Shown piece after piece: positions 12,115 to 13,354 of a stretch of 13,354 bases of DNA. The stretch spans positions 1 to 13,354 of the forward strand of contig CABUVH010000039.1 of NCBI GenBank assembly GCA_902494935.1. Reading direction: 5' to 3'. A model generated the notes under the pieces. That model did not search any database and had not been told where the DNA came from. It was given only the letters and a program-made list of their open reading frames with translations. A program made the position numbers and the translations under genes. The stretch's first letter is position 1; the number at the start of each line of letters is the position of its first letter. This DNA is from an uncultured Collinsella sp. GTDB lineage: Bacteria; Actinomycetota; Coriobacteriia; Coriobacteriales; Coriobacteriaceae.

Positions 12115-13311
12115 ATGACTCAGACAAGGCAAGACGGCATCACGCTCAAGCAGTGGCTCCCGCTTATCGGGCTCACCTGCTGCGCGTTCGTGTTCAACAC
12201 GTCGGAGTTCATGCCCATCGGCCTTCTGACTGATATTGCCGCGTCGTTCTCGCTCACCGAGGCTCAGGCCGGCATCATGATCTCGGTCTACGCCTGGGGC
12301 GTCATGCTGCTGTCGTTGCCGCTCATGGTGTTCGCTTCGCGCTTTGAGTTCAAGCGGATGCTGCTGGGCGTGCTGGCCGTGTTTTCGTTGGGCCAGTTTC
12401 TGTCCGCTGTGGCGCCGACTTATCCCATCCTAGTCTGCGCGCGCCTGGTGGTCGCTTGCGCACATGCCGTGTTCTGGTCAGTCGCCTCGATTATGGCCTC
12501 GCGCCTGGTCGACACTCGCCACGGCGCGCTCGCCATCAGCATGATCGCTACGGGCTCGTCCATCGCGCAGATCTTTGGCCTGCCGCTCGGTCGCGCCATT
12601 GGCTTGGCCGTGGGCTGGCGCATGACGTTTGCCGTGGTCGGGGGCCTCTCAGCCATCGCGGTCGTCTACCAGGCAGCGGTGTTCCCGGCCATGCCGGCGG
12701 GTGAGCGCTTTACTGTCAAACAGCTGCCCGAGCTGCTCAAGAACCCGCTCCTCATCGCGCTCTACGCAGTCACGGTCTTCATGGCGACCGGCTATTACGC
12801 AAGCTACAGCTATATCGAGCCCTTCCTGGCGCAGGTCGCGCACGTCGATGCGGGCGCCATTACCATGACGCTGACGGCGTTTGGCTGCTCTGGTTTGCTC
12901 GGAAGCTGGCTGTTTGGCCGCCTGTTCGATGGGCATCGCTTCCCGTTCTTGGCTATCACGCTCTCCGGCGTGCCGGTGGCCCTGCTGCTCATGGGGCCGG
13001 CCGCATCGTCGCTCGTGACAGTGCTTGCCGTCTGCGCACTGTGGGGTTGCTGCGCCACGGCCTTTAACGTGGCGTTTCAGGCCGAGCTCATCAAGCACAC
13101 GCCGGCAGATTCGTCGGCCGTCGCCATGTCGATCTTCTCGGGCCTGTTCAACCTCGGTATCGGCACGGGTACCGCGATCGGCGGAGCCGTGGTTTCGGGT
13201 CCCGGTATCGCCTGGATCGGCTTTGTGGGCGGGGCGATTGCCGTCGTGGGCGTCATCCTCGCCATCACCGTGCTGTTTCCGGCCATCCGCCGCGCCAAGC
13301 CCGTCGCCTAA
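12115..13311 (+). CDS. MFS transporter, SotB/YdeA-like sugar or drug efflux family (DHA1, COG2814)
   Basis: A 398-residue major facilitator with about 12 hydrophobic segments, in the inner membrane. It resembles E. coli SotB along its length: FVFNTSEFMPIGLLTDIAASF in the first helix region, GIMISVYAWGVMLLSLPLM, the ARLVVACAHAVFWSVAS segment, ATGSSIAQIFGLPLGRAIG, GWRMTF at the end of the N-terminal half, YYASYSYIEPF opening the C-terminal half, and AMSIFSGLFNLGIGTGTAIGG near the end. SotB exports arabinose/IPTG-like sugars; whether this protein exports sugars or another compound is not known. The ATG at 12115 has GGAG nine bases upstream; an upstream in-frame TTG (12100) lacks one. Its own TATAAT promoter lies between it and feoAB, so it is probably a separate unit. 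A palindromic element begins 18 bases after the stop. Confidence 0.9.
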   Translation: MTQTRQDGITLKQWLPLIGLTCCAFVFNTSEFMPIGLLTDIAASFSLTEAQAGIMISVYAWGVMLLSLPLMVFASRFEFKRMLLGVLAVFSLGQFLSAVAPTYPILVCARLVVACAHAVFWSVASIMASRLVDTRHGALAISMIATGSSIAQIFGLPLGRAIGLAVGWRMTFAVVGGLSAIAVVYQAAVFPAMPAGERFTVKQLPELLKNPLLIALYAVTVFMATGYYASYSYIEPFLAQVAHVDAGAITMTLTAFGCSGLLGSWLFGRLFDGHRFPFLAITLSGVPVALLLMGPAASSLVTVLAVCALWGCCATAFNVAFQAELIKHTPADSSAVAMSIFSGLFNLGIGTGTAIGGAVVSGPGIAWIGFVGGAIAVVGVILAITVLFPAIRRAKPVA

Positions 13312-13328
13312 CCATATCCCCTCATCAG

Positions 13329-13354
13329 TTGCGGTGAAATACGGATTGTTTAGC
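13329..13354. repeat. Start of a second copy of the TTGCGGTGAAATA element (cut by window end)
   Basis: TTGCGGTGAAATA at 13329-13341 is identical to the outer 13 bases of the palindrome arm at 9130, and the bases before it (CCCTCATCAG against CCCTCATAAC) are also alike. Inner bases differ (CGGATTG). The matching right arm would lie beyond the window. Confidence 0.6.

Overview
The window is G+C-rich bacterial DNA, very probably from a Collinsella-type member of the Coriobacteriia (Actinomycetota). This rests on codon style, a single-chain FeoA-FeoB iron transporter, a stand-alone EIIA-Glc, an ABC cassette of the COG2984/COG4120/COG1101 type, and short interspersed palindromes in the gaps. No database search was possible, so genus level is inference. 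I see no rRNA, tRNA, CRISPR array, transposase or phage gene.

Layout: positions 1-7950 are read from the minus strand. They hold (i) a secreted 5'-nucleotidase-type metallophosphoesterase whose 3' end lies outside the window; (ii) a three-gene ABC importer operon, binding lipoprotein -> permease -> ATPase, closed by a strong terminator; (iii) a WYL-domain transcription regulator; (iv) asparaginyl-tRNA synthetase with its own terminator; (v) a glucose-type PTS EIIA protein with its own terminator. From 8194 onward genes run on the plus strand: an alpha/beta-hydrolase (esterase family), a 540-base non-coding gap, a fused FeoA-FeoB ferrous iron transporter, and a SotB/YdeA-like MFS exporter. The last 40 bases begin another copy of a dispersed palindromic element.

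Most genes are single-gene transcription units with their own hairpin terminators, and the set is mixed housekeeping, transport and regulation rather than one pathway. The only clear operon is the ABC cassette; the EIIA and hydrolase genes are divergent and share a 243-base promoter region.

The most unusual content is non-coding. The gap between the hydrolase and feoAB carries a near-perfect 23-base inverted repeat, followed by an array of eight copies (plus one weaker copy) of a degenerate 15-mer, SGGAAAYYGYRWCCC. Seven of the eight alternate in orientation, and copies of the same orientation recur every 60-62 bp. Immediately downstream, tandem GGTTAGCCATGG boxes overlap the feoAB leader and look like DtxR/IdeR-type iron operators. 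The WYL gene has a leader inverted repeat that would sequester its own ribosome binding site. No protein-coding novel system is evident.
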